A stretch of 64,000 nucleotides of DNA from UBA10347 sp905182135 (GTDB taxonomy: Bacteria; Actinomycetota; Acidimicrobiia; Acidimicrobiales; UBA10347): positions 1 through 64,000 of the forward strand of contig CAWUSE010000020.1 of the NCBI GenBank assembly GCA_963925805.1, given 5' to 3'. The notes below the pieces were generated by a model. The model ran no database searches and had not been told where the DNA came from. It saw nothing but the letters and a program-made list of their open reading frames with translations. Made by a program: the position numbers and the translations under genes. Positions 35,522-45,549 of this stretch are shown piece after piece; the first letter of the stretch is position 1, and each line of letters opens with the position of its first letter.

Positions 35522-36523
35522 CTAGCCGCAAGAATGCTGTTTGGCCTCGAACCGTTTCTTCTCGGGACCATGAACGGGATCCTCCGCGGGCCATGGCCAG
35601 CCCCCGAAGCCGGTTCGTTGGTAGTCCTGGAAAGCCTGTTCAATCTCCTCAGCAGTGTTCATCACGAACGGTCCATGCTGCGCAACTGGCTCACCGATGG
35701 GGCGGCCTTGAAGGATCAAACACTCGGCGCTGCTCAAGGCTTTAAGCACGACGGAGCGTTCACTATCCAGCACAGCAGCGGTGTCGACGTCAATGGCCTC
35801 GCCGTCAATGGACATACCGTCACCATCGAAGTGGTAAAGCACGCGGCCGATGCCAGCAGGCCCAGCTGGCAACTCCCAAACGCTGTCGGGTCCCAGCCGT
35901 ACGTGCCAGATCGCAACGTCGCTGTCGGGCTTAGCAGCCCACGAATCTGGTGGCGGCTCAGGAGGCCGATTTTCATTAAGTGCACCAGTGATCAGTGTTA
36001 CTTCGACACCTTCGGAAACTGCGACCGTAGGTATGTCGTCAGCCCACAACATCGAGTAGGACGGCGTCACCATTTTGTTCGCTGCTGGCAAGTTCAGCCA
36101 GATCTGGAAGAGGTGCAGCGGGTTCGGCTCCTCCACCGAGAGCAACGGAAACATCTCACTGTGCACGATGCCGGACCCTGCGGTGAGCCATTGCACGTCA
36201 CCTTCTCCAAATCGGGCACGCGCTCCCAACGAGTCTGAGTGATCGCACCATCCTTGACGAACATAGGTAACCGTCTCGAAGCCGCGATGAGGATGTTGAG
36301 GAAACCCAGGAACGGCCGCTCCGTGATACATGTTCCAACCATCGACTCCGGCAAAGTCTTGCCCGATTTGTCGACCGTCCAATGACGATGCCGGGCCCAG
36401 TTTCCCGTCGCCTGCCGGATAGTGGTCGAGATGGTGGGCACAAAACAGGAACGGGTCAAGCGTGGGCCATTGGGTGTTGAGCGCCATGGTCTGCAAAATC
36501 GGTGAGTTCGTCGGTGAGTGCAC
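35522..36523 (-). CDS. Pirin family protein
   Basis: A 333-aa bicupin of the pirin family. The first cupin carries the Fe ligands His77 and His79 in QHPHRGFETVTYV, then His121 and Glu123 in GSGIVHSEMF. Pirins act as redox-sensing regulators or quercetin dioxygenases; which applies is unknown. It is a little longer than typical bacterial pirins (about 290). The GTG at 36523 has AAGG close upstream. The ATG at 36487 (MALNTQW) is a plausible alternative start. It lies 23 nt after icd in transcription-upstream orientation, so the two may be co-transcribed. Confidence 0.9.
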   Translation of the reverse strand: MHSPTNSPILQTMALNTQWPTLDPFLFCAHHLDHYPAGDGKLGPASSLDGRQIGQDFAGVDGWNMYHGAAVPGFPQHPHRGFETVTYVRQGWCDHSDSLGARARFGEGDVQWLTAGSGIVHSEMFPLLSVEEPNPLHLFQIWLNLPAANKMVTPSYSMLWADDIPTVAVSEGVEVTLITGALNENRPPEPPPDSWAAKPDSDVAIWHVRLGPDSVWELPAGPAGIGRVLYHFDGDGMSIDGEAIDVDTAAVLDSERSVVLKALSSAECLILQGRPIGEPVAQHGPFVMNTAEEIEQAFQDYQRTGFGGWPWPAEDPVHGPEKKRFEAKQHSCG

Positions 36524-36850
36524 CCTTGCAGGTTAGGCGCCCTCTGCACTGGCGGTCGTTGCATCAGCGCTCACGCGTGGCGGCGACGCCAACATTTGAG
36601 TTCCATCAGTAACCAAAACCGTTACCTCCGCGATTAATGACACAGTCCAGACCAGCTGACGATCAGACCAGCGCATTACACCCGCTACATTTAGCTAGGA
36701 TTTCTTACCCAATAAGAGGTAAACAATACAGCCAATTGGCCACCCTCCGCATATTTTTTGCCCACATCGCGTGATATTTCTTGCAGTTAGCGTGATTTGT
36801 GGGCAGACTGTCGCCCCACCAGCAACTCTAGTGTCAATCCGAGGGGGGCC
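36524..36850. other. AT-rich divergent control region
   Basis: About 325 bp between the divergent pirin and acyltransferase genes, clearly more AT-rich than its surroundings. It contains an 18-bp dyad at 36705-36722 and poly-T/poly-A tracts near 36750-36780. The acyltransferase RBS GAGGGG ends 5 nt before its ATG. No ncRNA was recognised. Confidence 0.5.
36705..36722. promoter_or_regulatory. TTACC-N8-GGTAA dyad, candidate operator
   Basis: The arms TTACC (36705-36709) and GGTAA (36718-36722) flank 8 nt, about 130 bp upstream of the LuxI/FeeM-like gene. A related half-site GTTACCTC lies near 36620. The position suits a regulator site, but no LuxR-type gene is nearby and the match to a lux box is poor. 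Confidence 0.35.
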
Positions 36851-37543
36851 ATGAACACCGTTATCAACTCATCAGAGTTATCACCACGCATCGTTTCCGA
36901 TCGCTCCCAAATCGACGAATTGCGGTGGTTTCAGGTGAACCGCTATGTCGAAGGCGGTTTGCTAGATGAGCTACCAGCCGCACTGGACAATGACCCGTCT
37001 GTTGATCACAGCACCTATTTCGGTGTCTTCAATGGCGATGAGATTCAAGCCACTGCTCGCATCGTGCGAGCCACCACTGGCTTGCCAATGCTGCAGCATC
37101 ACCCGATTTATCCAAACATCGTCGAGCGACTCGAGCGAGCCCACGGCAGCGTTGCCGAAGTCTCGCGGCTCGCTGTTGGTAGCGAATCCCCGCACTACAG
37201 CGCCTTGGCTCTCCTCAGTAGAGAGTTCCTACGCTTCGGACTCCGCAATCAGCACGCGACGCTACTCATCGCATCGGTCGAGAAGCCCCTCGTCCGCATC
37301 TTGAACAAGCTTCTCGGGGTACCGCTCCAAATCATCGGCCCCCCAATTGACAAATACGGCAGCTTCAACGGCGAGTGTGTCCCGATCTTGATCGACACCG
37401 TTGAATGTCTTATGAACTTCCGCCAAAAGACATCGCGTTATTGGGACTTCTTTCTAGAAGACATCGTCATCGATATGACCACCGAGCCCCGCACGTCGGA
37501 TGCAGCCCGGAACAGTCGGCAAACCGAACAGGTGCCGAGCTAG
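36851..37543 (+). CDS. LuxI/FeeM-like N-acyltransferase (autoinducer-synthase fold)
   Basis: A 230-aa GNAT-fold protein. The FQVNRYVE helix, DHSTYFGVFNGDEIQATARIVR, then GLPMLQHHPI and the EVSRLAV strand follow the order of conserved residues in LuxI-type AHL synthases and FeeM N-acyl-amino-acid synthases (the latter also the exosortase-linked acyltransferase group). The predicted reaction is transfer of a fatty acyl chain from ACP/CoA to an amine; product unknown. The ATG at 36851 has GAGGGG 5 nt upstream. It overlaps the FAH gene by 4 bp tail-to-tail. No LuxR partner is adjacent. Actinobacteria rarely carry this fold. Confidence 0.7.
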   Translation: MNTVINSSELSPRIVSDRSQIDELRWFQVNRYVEGGLLDELPAALDNDPSVDHSTYFGVFNGDEIQATARIVRATTGLPMLQHHPIYPNIVERLERAHGSVAEVSRLAVGSESPHYSALALLSREFLRFGLRNQHATLLIASVEKPLVRILNKLLGVPLQIIGPPIDKYGSFNGECVPILIDTVECLMNFRQKTSRYWDFFLEDIVIDMTTEPRTSDAARNSRQTEQVPS

Positions 37544-38397
37544 TCCACGAACGTTGTCCGCATATGACCTAGGCCTTCGATTTCTGAGGTAATTGTCCAG
37601 CCGGCTTCGATGAATACCCGGGGCCTCCGACCGACGCCGACGCCATCTGGCGTACCGGTAAAGATCATGTCTCCGGGCAGCAGTTCGACTCGAGCCGATA
37701 GGTACTCGATCAAGGTAGGCACGTCGAAGATCAGGTTGGATGTGCGCGACTGCTGAAGAACCTGATCGTCCCGGCGACAGCCAATTTTAAGATCCATTGG
37801 ATCACTGACTTCGTCGAGCGTCGTCAGCCACGGCCCTACGGGCGAAAAGTTTTGCAGGCTCTTAGCCAGGCTGAATTGGGCTGGTGAACTCGCTGCCTGG
37901 AGTCGCCGCTCGCTGATGTCCTGACCAACGCAGTAGCCAGCGACATGATCGAACGCGTCGACCGCCGCTATATCGCGACCGCCGTGGCCCATCACCACTA
38001 CCAACTCGACTTCCCAATCGACCGTGTCCGCTGGCAATGAAACCACCGCACCGGGGCCAGCAAGCGACGAGGTCCATTTGGTAAACACCATCGGCTGCTC
38101 GGGCAGTGCCATACCGGTCTCGTCTGCGTGGTCTGCGTAGTTCAGCCCGATCGCAAAGACTTGGACCGGACGTGTCACGGGCGGGCCCAGGCGAACCAAG
38201 TCACCCTGTAGAACGGCCGTCGACAGCGCTACATCCAGTGCAGGCTTCTCGCTTTGCACCCAGCGTCGCAGCTCATCGAGACGCGGAATCAGATCATCGA
38301 CAAGCGAGGGGAAAGCCTCGGCCGATGCCAAAGCGACATCGAAACCACCTTGCTCACCGACCACACAGCCGCGACCCTCAACGTTTGCCAATTTCAT
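37540..38397 (-). CDS. Fumarylacetoacetate hydrolase family protein
   Basis: A 285-aa FAH-superfamily enzyme. The core has FAIGLNYADHADETG, DWEVELVVVMGHGGRDI with the metal-binding Glu, and SRTSNLIFDVPTLIEYLS, then MIFTGTPDGVGVGRRP, all standard for 2-hydroxyhepta-2,4-diene-dioate isomerase/acylpyruvase-like members. It probably cleaves or decarboxylates a beta-diketo acid. GAGG precedes the ATG. It follows the acyl-CoA dehydrogenase gene by 33 nt on the same strand, so the two likely form an operon for degradation of an aromatic or cyclic acid. Exact substrate unknown. Confidence 0.88.
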   Translation of the reverse strand: MKLANVEGRGCVVGEQGGFDVALASAEAFPSLVDDLIPRLDELRRWVQSEKPALDVALSTAVLQGDLVRLGPPVTRPVQVFAIGLNYADHADETGMALPEQPMVFTKWTSSLAGPGAVVSLPADTVDWEVELVVVMGHGGRDIAAVDAFDHVAGYCVGQDISERRLQAASSPAQFSLAKSLQNFSPVGPWLTTLDEVSDPMDLKIGCRRDDQVLQQSRTSNLIFDVPTLIEYLSARVELLPGDMIFTGTPDGVGVGRRPRVFIEAGWTITSEIEGLGHMRTTFVD

Positions 38398-38430
38398 GAT
38401 TACCTCATTCAGGCGGAGCGAAAGACACGC

Positions 38431-39594
38431 TCAAGCGAGCACTTCTTTGGAAATAATTGTCTTCATGATCTCAGATGTACCGCCATAAATGGTGCACACC
38501 CGAGCATCAACCCACGCTCGGGAGATCGGGTACTCGCTCATGTAGCCGTAACCACCGAACAATTGCAGACACTGATCGGTCACCCGGTTCTGCAATTGGG
38601 TGCCCCACAACTTGGCCATCGCAGCATCGCCCGGGGTCAACAAGTTGTCGTTCAGCTTCATAAGGCTCTGGTTCATGAAGGGCTCGGTGACGGCAATCTC
38701 GGTAGCCATCTGGGCAAGTTCGAACTTGGTGTTCTGGAACTTGGCCAACGGCTGGCCAAATGCGGTGCGTTCTTTGACGTACTCGATGGTCCAACCGAGA
38801 GATGCTTGTGCGACATACAGGCCGTACAAACCGATCGAGAGCCGTTCTTGGGCCAAATTGAAGGCCAGATAGTCGAACGCTCGACCTTCTTCTCCGAGCA
38901 GGTTTGCCACTGGTACTCGCACATCACTGAAGAAAAGTTCCGAGGTGTCAGCGGAATGCTGGCCGACCTTGTCCAAGTTGCGACCGCGTTCAAAACCAGT
39001 CATGCCTCGCTCGACGACCAGGAGTGACATGCCACCATGGCCCCCATCGGAGTCCGTCTTACAGACCACAATGACCAAGTCGGAATTGATGCCATTAGTT
39101 ATAAACGTCTTTGCGCCATTCAGCACATACTCATCGCCATCGCGGACTGCGCTGGTCGCAACGGACGCCAAGTCAGAGCCTGTGCCAGGTTCGGTCATGG
39201 CAATAGCGGTAATAAGTTCACCCGATGCGATCCCGGGCAGCCACCGTGCAGCCTGTTCGGCGTTGCAGTACTCGATGAAGTACGGCGTGGTGATGTCGTT
39301 GTGCAGCGTCAGGCCCAGTCCGCCACCGCCGATATTAGCCGAGGCAAGTTCGTCTGCGACGATCGCATTGAACCGGAAATCCTTGGTTCCACCACCGCCG
39401 TGCTCTTCGGGAATGGCCATACCAACAAAGCCGTGCTCGCCCGCCTTGGAGTACACCCGGCGATCCATAATCCCGTCGCGTTCCCACTGGTCCACGTGAG
39501 GGGCCATCTCGGCCGCCACAAAGGAACGGAACGATTGCCGGAACAGGTCGTGGGTTTCGTCGTACACCGCTGTGTTTGAAGATGCGCTGGTCAT
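38431..39594 (-). CDS. Acyl-CoA dehydrogenase (LCAD/isovaleryl-CoA dehydrogenase-like)
   Basis: A 387-aa FAD flavoenzyme that introduces the alpha-beta double bond in an acyl-CoA. AMTEPGTGSDLAS and KTFITNG are the FAD/substrate signatures, and QLFGGYGYMSEYP is the C-terminal one. The usual C-terminal catalytic Glu (IYEGTS) is replaced (TIYGGTSEIM), but Glu250 in NLAQERLSIG sits at the alternative position used by LCAD and IVD, so the enzyme should be active on long or branched chains. It lies upstream of the FAH gene in an apparent operon. Confidence 0.92.
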   Translation of the reverse strand: MTSASSNTAVYDETHDLFRQSFRSFVAAEMAPHVDQWERDGIMDRRVYSKAGEHGFVGMAIPEEHGGGGTKDFRFNAIVADELASANIGGGGLGLTLHNDITTPYFIEYCNAEQAARWLPGIASGELITAIAMTEPGTGSDLASVATSAVRDGDEYVLNGAKTFITNGINSDLVIVVCKTDSDGGHGGMSLLVVERGMTGFERGRNLDKVGQHSADTSELFFSDVRVPVANLLGEEGRAFDYLAFNLAQERLSIGLYGLYVAQASLGWTIEYVKERTAFGQPLAKFQNTKFELAQMATEIAVTEPFMNQSLMKLNDNLLTPGDAAMAKLWGTQLQNRVTDQCLQLFGGYGYMSEYPISRAWVDARVCTIYGGTSEIMKTIISKEVLA

Positions 39595-39654
39595 CGTGCC
39601 AGCGTAGAGGTGAGATGTTGCCAGAGCGAAGTCAGCCGTTCCGCTGATCTTGGG

Positions 39655-41094
39655 TTAGGGCACCGACGGATAGTTCACGCCAGCCAGGTCTTGAACGATG
39701 CGCACAACTTGGTAGCTGTAACCGGCCTCGTTGTCGTACCAGACGTAGAGCACACAACGACTGCCATTCACGATGGTTGCCTTCGAATCGACTATGCCTG
39801 CACGATTCGAGCCCACGAGATCGCTCGACACGATCTCCTCTGAGGACGTGTAGTCGAGTTGGTCTCGCAGCGGCGAGTCAACCGAAAGTCCTCGCAAGTA
39901 GCTGTTTATTGTTCCGCGGTCGGCTGCCGTACCAAGTTCCAGATTCAAAATAGCCAGCGACACGTTCGGCGTTGGCACTCGAATCGCATTGCCGGTCAGA
40001 CGACCTGCAAGCTCGGGGAGCGCCTTGGCTACTGCTGTGGCAGCGCCTGTCTCGGTGATCACCAGGTTCAGCGGTGCGCTCCGACCTCTGCGAGCCTTCT
40101 TGTGGAAGTTGTCGGTCAGGTTCTGGTCGTTCGTATAGGCATGCACCGTTTCAAGATGGCCACTAACAACCTCATACTTGTCGTGCATGGCCTTGAGTAC
40201 GGGAACGATTGCGTTAGTTGTGCAGGATGCAGCGCTGAGCGCACGGTCGCTCTCGGTAATCTCGCCATCATTTACCCCGTAAATGATGTTCTTGATGGCG
40301 CCCTTCCCCGGAGCGGTCAACAGAACCCGTTGCACACCAGGTGATTGGAGATGTTGACCAAGGCCTTCTTCATCTCGCCAAATGCCGGTGTTGTCGATCA
40401 CGATCGCATTGCTGATCCCATGGGCGGTGTAATCAACCTCGCTTGGGGAATTGGCATAGATCAGCTGGATCACATTCCCGTTCGCGATGATCTGGTTCTT
40501 CTCGTTGTCTGCCTTGATCGTTCCACTGAACGGACCATGGACTGAGTCTCGACGAAGAAGGCTAGCTCGTTTCTCGGCATCATCTTGGCTACCTGGGCGT
40601 AGCACGATGCCACGGAGTCGTAGCTTGGCGCCGCTACCAGTTCGTTCTATTAGGATGCGAGCCAGCAGTCGGCCGATACGCCCAAAACCGTAGAGCACGA
40701 TGTCGGTTGGCTCGTTCAGTAGCCGCCCTGAACCTGATGAAATAGGTGCGAGCGCCACGTCGAGGTACTCATCGATCGAGCGCCCTTCTCCATCTTTGGC
40801 ATAACCAGTAGTCAGCTTGCCTAAATCGACTCGCGCTGAGTCAAGCGGCCGACTCGCTATGGCGGACAAAACCGCATGGCTTTCCGTAAGCGATAGCTCA
40901 CTGTTCGTGATCTGGCGTGCGTAGCGATGCGCCTTCAAGATTGCGGTTGCTGACTCGCGCACAAGAGGTCGGCCATAAATGGACACCACGATGTCGCGGT
41001 CTCGATACAACGAGCCGATGATGGGGACCATAGATTCAGCGAGTTCCTCGCCTTGAAGCCAGGTGTTAAACACGTCATCGGGTGATGGATTCAT
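39655..41094 (-). CDS. Glyceraldehyde-3-phosphate dehydrogenase, long GapB type
   Basis: A 479-aa GAPDH with an about 125-residue N-terminal extension, as in Corynebacterium GapB (about 480 aa). The Rossmann motif YGFGRIGRLLAR starts near residue 134. The catalytic Cys lies in SAASCTTNAIVP (about residue 290), and WYDNEAGYS marks the C-terminus. The class is typically used for gluconeogenesis, often with NADP preference; this role is by analogy. No other glycolytic gene (pgk, tpi) is adjacent. The ATG start is at 41094. Confidence 0.9.
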   Translation of the reverse strand: MNPSPDDVFNTWLQGEELAESMVPIIGSLYRDRDIVVSIYGRPLVRESATAILKAHRYARQITNSELSLTESHAVLSAIASRPLDSARVDLGKLTTGYAKDGEGRSIDEYLDVALAPISSGSGRLLNEPTDIVLYGFGRIGRLLARILIERTGSGAKLRLRGIVLRPGSQDDAEKRASLLRRDSVHGPFSGTIKADNEKNQIIANGNVIQLIYANSPSEVDYTAHGISNAIVIDNTGIWRDEEGLGQHLQSPGVQRVLLTAPGKGAIKNIIYGVNDGEITESDRALSAASCTTNAIVPVLKAMHDKYEVVSGHLETVHAYTNDQNLTDNFHKKARRGRSAPLNLVITETGAATAVAKALPELAGRLTGNAIRVPTPNVSLAILNLELGTAADRGTINSYLRGLSVDSPLRDQLDYTSSEEIVSSDLVGSNRAGIVDSKATIVNGSRCVLYVWYDNEAGYSYQVVRIVQDLAGVNYPSVP

Positions 41095-41746
41095 TGGGGA
41101 TCAACGCCTTTGTTGGGGCCCTGTGTGACGCCAACACCTTAGAGACTCATCACCCGCATTTTGCGTACCTTCATCGAGTCTCCCTCAGGTCCCAGCATTC
41201 TGCACCGTGGATGCATCCAGCGCTGGTGGCTTCGTAATCGCTCCGACCAGCTATTGGCCCGGGCAGAACCGGACCTGCGTTGGGGCTGAAAGCAGCGATT
41301 GTTTGTCTTGACCGTTACTGAACCTCTGGCGTTCTGGACACTTGACCTCAGGCGCAATGACCGTTGCGGACCCACCAAGGTGTCTTGAAAATCGCTCGTG
41401 GCCGCTAGCGGCAAAGGCACTACCGGCGATGCCACATGGACGGCGCTCTTTGGACCATGAACCTTCGCATGTGCACAGCTTTTCCTTGCGTGGTCCTTTG
41501 TTGGTCTTTGAACTCAACAAGGTGGTACTACGCCTCGTTACCAGCGAGGCCTTACAGCCAAAGCCGTCGCGTGATGGCCTCGCTATTACAGGCCACAACG
41601 ACTGGCTTTTCGTGCTTGTGAGGTTCGACCTCCTCCGCAACAAAGCCTGCGCCGGGTAACTCCTGAAAATTGCTGGGCCTCAAATTTTCGGGTGAGACCA
41701 TTTAGGTCGTAGTTTGTGTTCCAAGCGCGTCGCACAAGGAGCCATC
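41095..41746. other. Gap without a recognised gene
   Basis: About 650 bp between divergent gapB and the bifunctional beta-oxidation gene. Open frames on both strands (for example minus 41251-41643) overlap each other, lack RBS, and show no motif; they may be decayed or non-coding. The segment should hold both promoters. The last bases contain AAGGAG (41736-41741), the RBS of the next gene. Confidence 0.45.
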
Positions 41747-43831
<2,085 letters not shown>

Positions 43832-43836
43832 GCACC

Positions 43837-44895
43837 ATGTCCGAGGCTGACGAAGAAATTATTGGTTACGACGTCGCAGCGGTAGAGGCCTGGGTCGACG
43901 AGCATGTTGACTCACTTGAACCGCCGTTTGTGTGGACCAAGCTCGAGGGTGGCCATTCGAACCTCACGTATCGAATTGACTCGGCCAATGGCGGCAAGTC
44001 GGCGGTGATCCGGCGCCCGCCCATGGGCGACTTGTTACCCAAGGCACACGATATGGGGCGCGAATGGTCCTGCATCAAAGCGCTGTGGCCAACCGCTGTC
44101 CCGGTTGCCGAGCCACTTGCGTTCTGCGAATCACCAGAAATCACTGGTGCTCACTTCTATGTCATGGGTCTGATCGACGGCCAAGCGCTGTACAACGTCG
44201 AAGATGTCGAGGCATGGCTGCCTGAGGCCAGTCGCCAAACCATGGCTGAGTCCTGGGTCGATACGCTAGCTGCGCTTCATTCGCTGGACCCCGACGAGAT
44301 TGGGCTCAGTGACCTAGGTCGCAAAGAGGACTATGTCCTTCGCCAAATCAAGACCTGGTATCGATCGTGGAATGCATCGATCGAATATGCCGAGATCGAC
44401 AACCCCAAGATCCATGAGCTACATGATCTACTCGTGGCCACCGTGCCTGAGCAGGGGCCTGCCGTGCTCGTCCACGGCGACTACGGCACCCACAACGTTA
44501 TGGTCGGCAGCGATGCCCATATGGCGGCGGTGGTCGACTGGGAAATTGCCACGCTCGGCGATCCGCTGGCCGACTTCGGCTACTCGCTCAACGCCTGGCT
44601 ACAGGCCGACGATGATCTGCTCGACAACGGCGACTCGCCAACGCTGGCAGCCGGATTCCCAGACCGTCAATTCATCATCGATCGCTACGCCGAGAAGACC
44701 GGCCGAGATCTGGGTGAGTTGCCGTACTACCAAGCGTTCAACCGCTTCAAAACAGCATGTATTCTGCACGGCGTTTACGCTCGTTACAAGAACGGTCAAA
44801 AGGCCATCGACCCCGAAGACCTCGACCTGCTTCGAGGCCGAGTCGACAACGCAATCTCTCGCGCCGAACAGGCGCTTGCCGACCTCAAGTCGTAG
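43837..44895 (+). CDS. APH/ACAD10-like phosphotransferase
   Basis: A 352-aa kinase-fold protein of the aminoglycoside phosphotransferase family. GGHSNLTYRI is the nucleotide loop, VHGDYGTHNVM the catalytic Brenner loop (Asp near residue 219), and VVDWEIATLGDPLADFGY the metal-binding segment. Such proteins often accompany acyl-CoA dehydrogenases and may phosphorylate hydroxyacyl-CoA (as the ACAD10/11 kinase domains do with 4-hydroxyacids). The 5-nt spacing to the beta-oxidation gene supports an operon and this metabolic role rather than drug resistance. Confidence 0.87.
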   Translation: MSEADEEIIGYDVAAVEAWVDEHVDSLEPPFVWTKLEGGHSNLTYRIDSANGGKSAVIRRPPMGDLLPKAHDMGREWSCIKALWPTAVPVAEPLAFCESPEITGAHFYVMGLIDGQALYNVEDVEAWLPEASRQTMAESWVDTLAALHSLDPDEIGLSDLGRKEDYVLRQIKTWYRSWNASIEYAEIDNPKIHELHDLLVATVPEQGPAVLVHGDYGTHNVMVGSDAHMAAVVDWEIATLGDPLADFGYSLNAWLQADDDLLDNGDSPTLAAGFPDRQFIIDRYAEKTGRDLGELPYYQAFNRFKTACILHGVYARYKNGQKAIDPEDLDLLRGRVDNAISRAEQALADLKS

Positions 44896-44946
44896 CTGGC
44901 TATACGCCGCTTCGATCTGTTTCCTGAGGTTCCTGCCTCAAAGCGT

Positions 44947-45540
44947 TCAACCAGGTCGAACAACAGGTGGCACATCAGGGGTCCACGCGTCGGGGCGAAT
45001 ACCAAAAGCCTCGATGAAGCGTTGCCAGCCTGACGCCACCGCTAACGCTGACCCGAGCTCGAGGATCTGATCATCACTGAAATGCTGGCCAAGTTCCTGC
45101 TTGAACTCTGGCGTGACGATCGGAGTATCGCTTGTCAGTACGTCGGCAAGCCGCAGCGCCATCACCGTGGCTGGTGGCAAGTCGACACCGTCTTGGTCCG
45201 CCGCGTCTAGATCACCCAGCGCTGCGGCAACCATGTCGTCATTGAGTTCGGTGTCCATCAACGATGAACTCTTCACGCTGCTTCAATGCACGCACTCATT
45301 GCGATGAGCAAGGCGAATCCGGCACAGTTCGACCATCGCCGGGTCAAGCGATGACTTGTCGGTGTAGATAAACGCCGTCCAGTCCAAAAACATGCGCAGG
45401 ACTTCGGGGCGCTGTGCAAGGGTTAGAAATAAGTTGTCGTCCTTGTAGGCCTTATCGAACCACACATCGCGACGATGCGTTAGTTCGTCAGACAGTTCCG
45501 AGACGTTCGCTTTAGGCAGCAGCCCATGTTCGTTTGCCAC
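44947..45540 (-). CDS. AhpD/carboxymuconolactone-decarboxylase-like selenoprotein (CVHU), UGA = Sec86
   Basis: One 197-residue protein if UGA at 45283-45285 is read as selenocysteine; otherwise it splits into 85-aa and 109-aa frames. The N-part ends MVELCRIRLAHRNECVH and continues after UGA with SSVKSSSLMDTELND and FSDDQILELGSALAVASGWQRFIEAFGI, a normal CMD/AhpD-like layout. The family redox motif E-C-x-x-C becomes C83-V-H-U86. A 7-bp stem with a GUU loop lies 14-30 nt after UGA. AhpD-like selenoproteins are known. GTG start with AGGAG, 9 nt after the GrdB-like gene. If Sec machinery is absent it would be a pseudogene. Confidence 0.85.
45253..45269 (-). promoter_or_regulatory. Candidate bacterial SECIS element (AhpD-like gene)
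   Basis: On the coding strand GTTCATC-GTT-GATGGAC folds into 7 pairs (one G-U) with loop GUU. The apical loop begins 21 nt after the UGA and its first base is G. This fits published bacterial SECIS rules (loop 16-37 nt after UGA, upper stem of at least 4 bp, G in the first two loop bases). Confidence 0.75.
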
Positions 45541-45549
45541 GGAACGCTC

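Noticed and set aside
36705..36722. Canonical lux box
   Set aside because: The dyad is TTACC-N8-GGTAA, which does not match the lux-box consensus, and no LuxR gene is nearby. Kept only as a generic operator candidate.
41251..41643. 130-codon minus-strand frame as a transposase remnant
   Set aside because: Basic composition drew attention, but there is no DDE or HTH motif, no inverted repeats, and a plus-strand frame overlaps it equally well.
43837..44895. Aminoglycoside resistance gene
   Set aside because: APH fold only. The 5-nt spacing to a beta-oxidation gene and the ACAD10-like type point to acyl metabolism.
45253..45285. Simple nonsense mutation in a carboxymuconolactone-decarboxylase gene
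   Set aside because: The UGA hits exactly the redox Cys, is followed by a SECIS-like stem, and the adjacent gene shows the same arrangement. Chance coincidence of both is unlikely.
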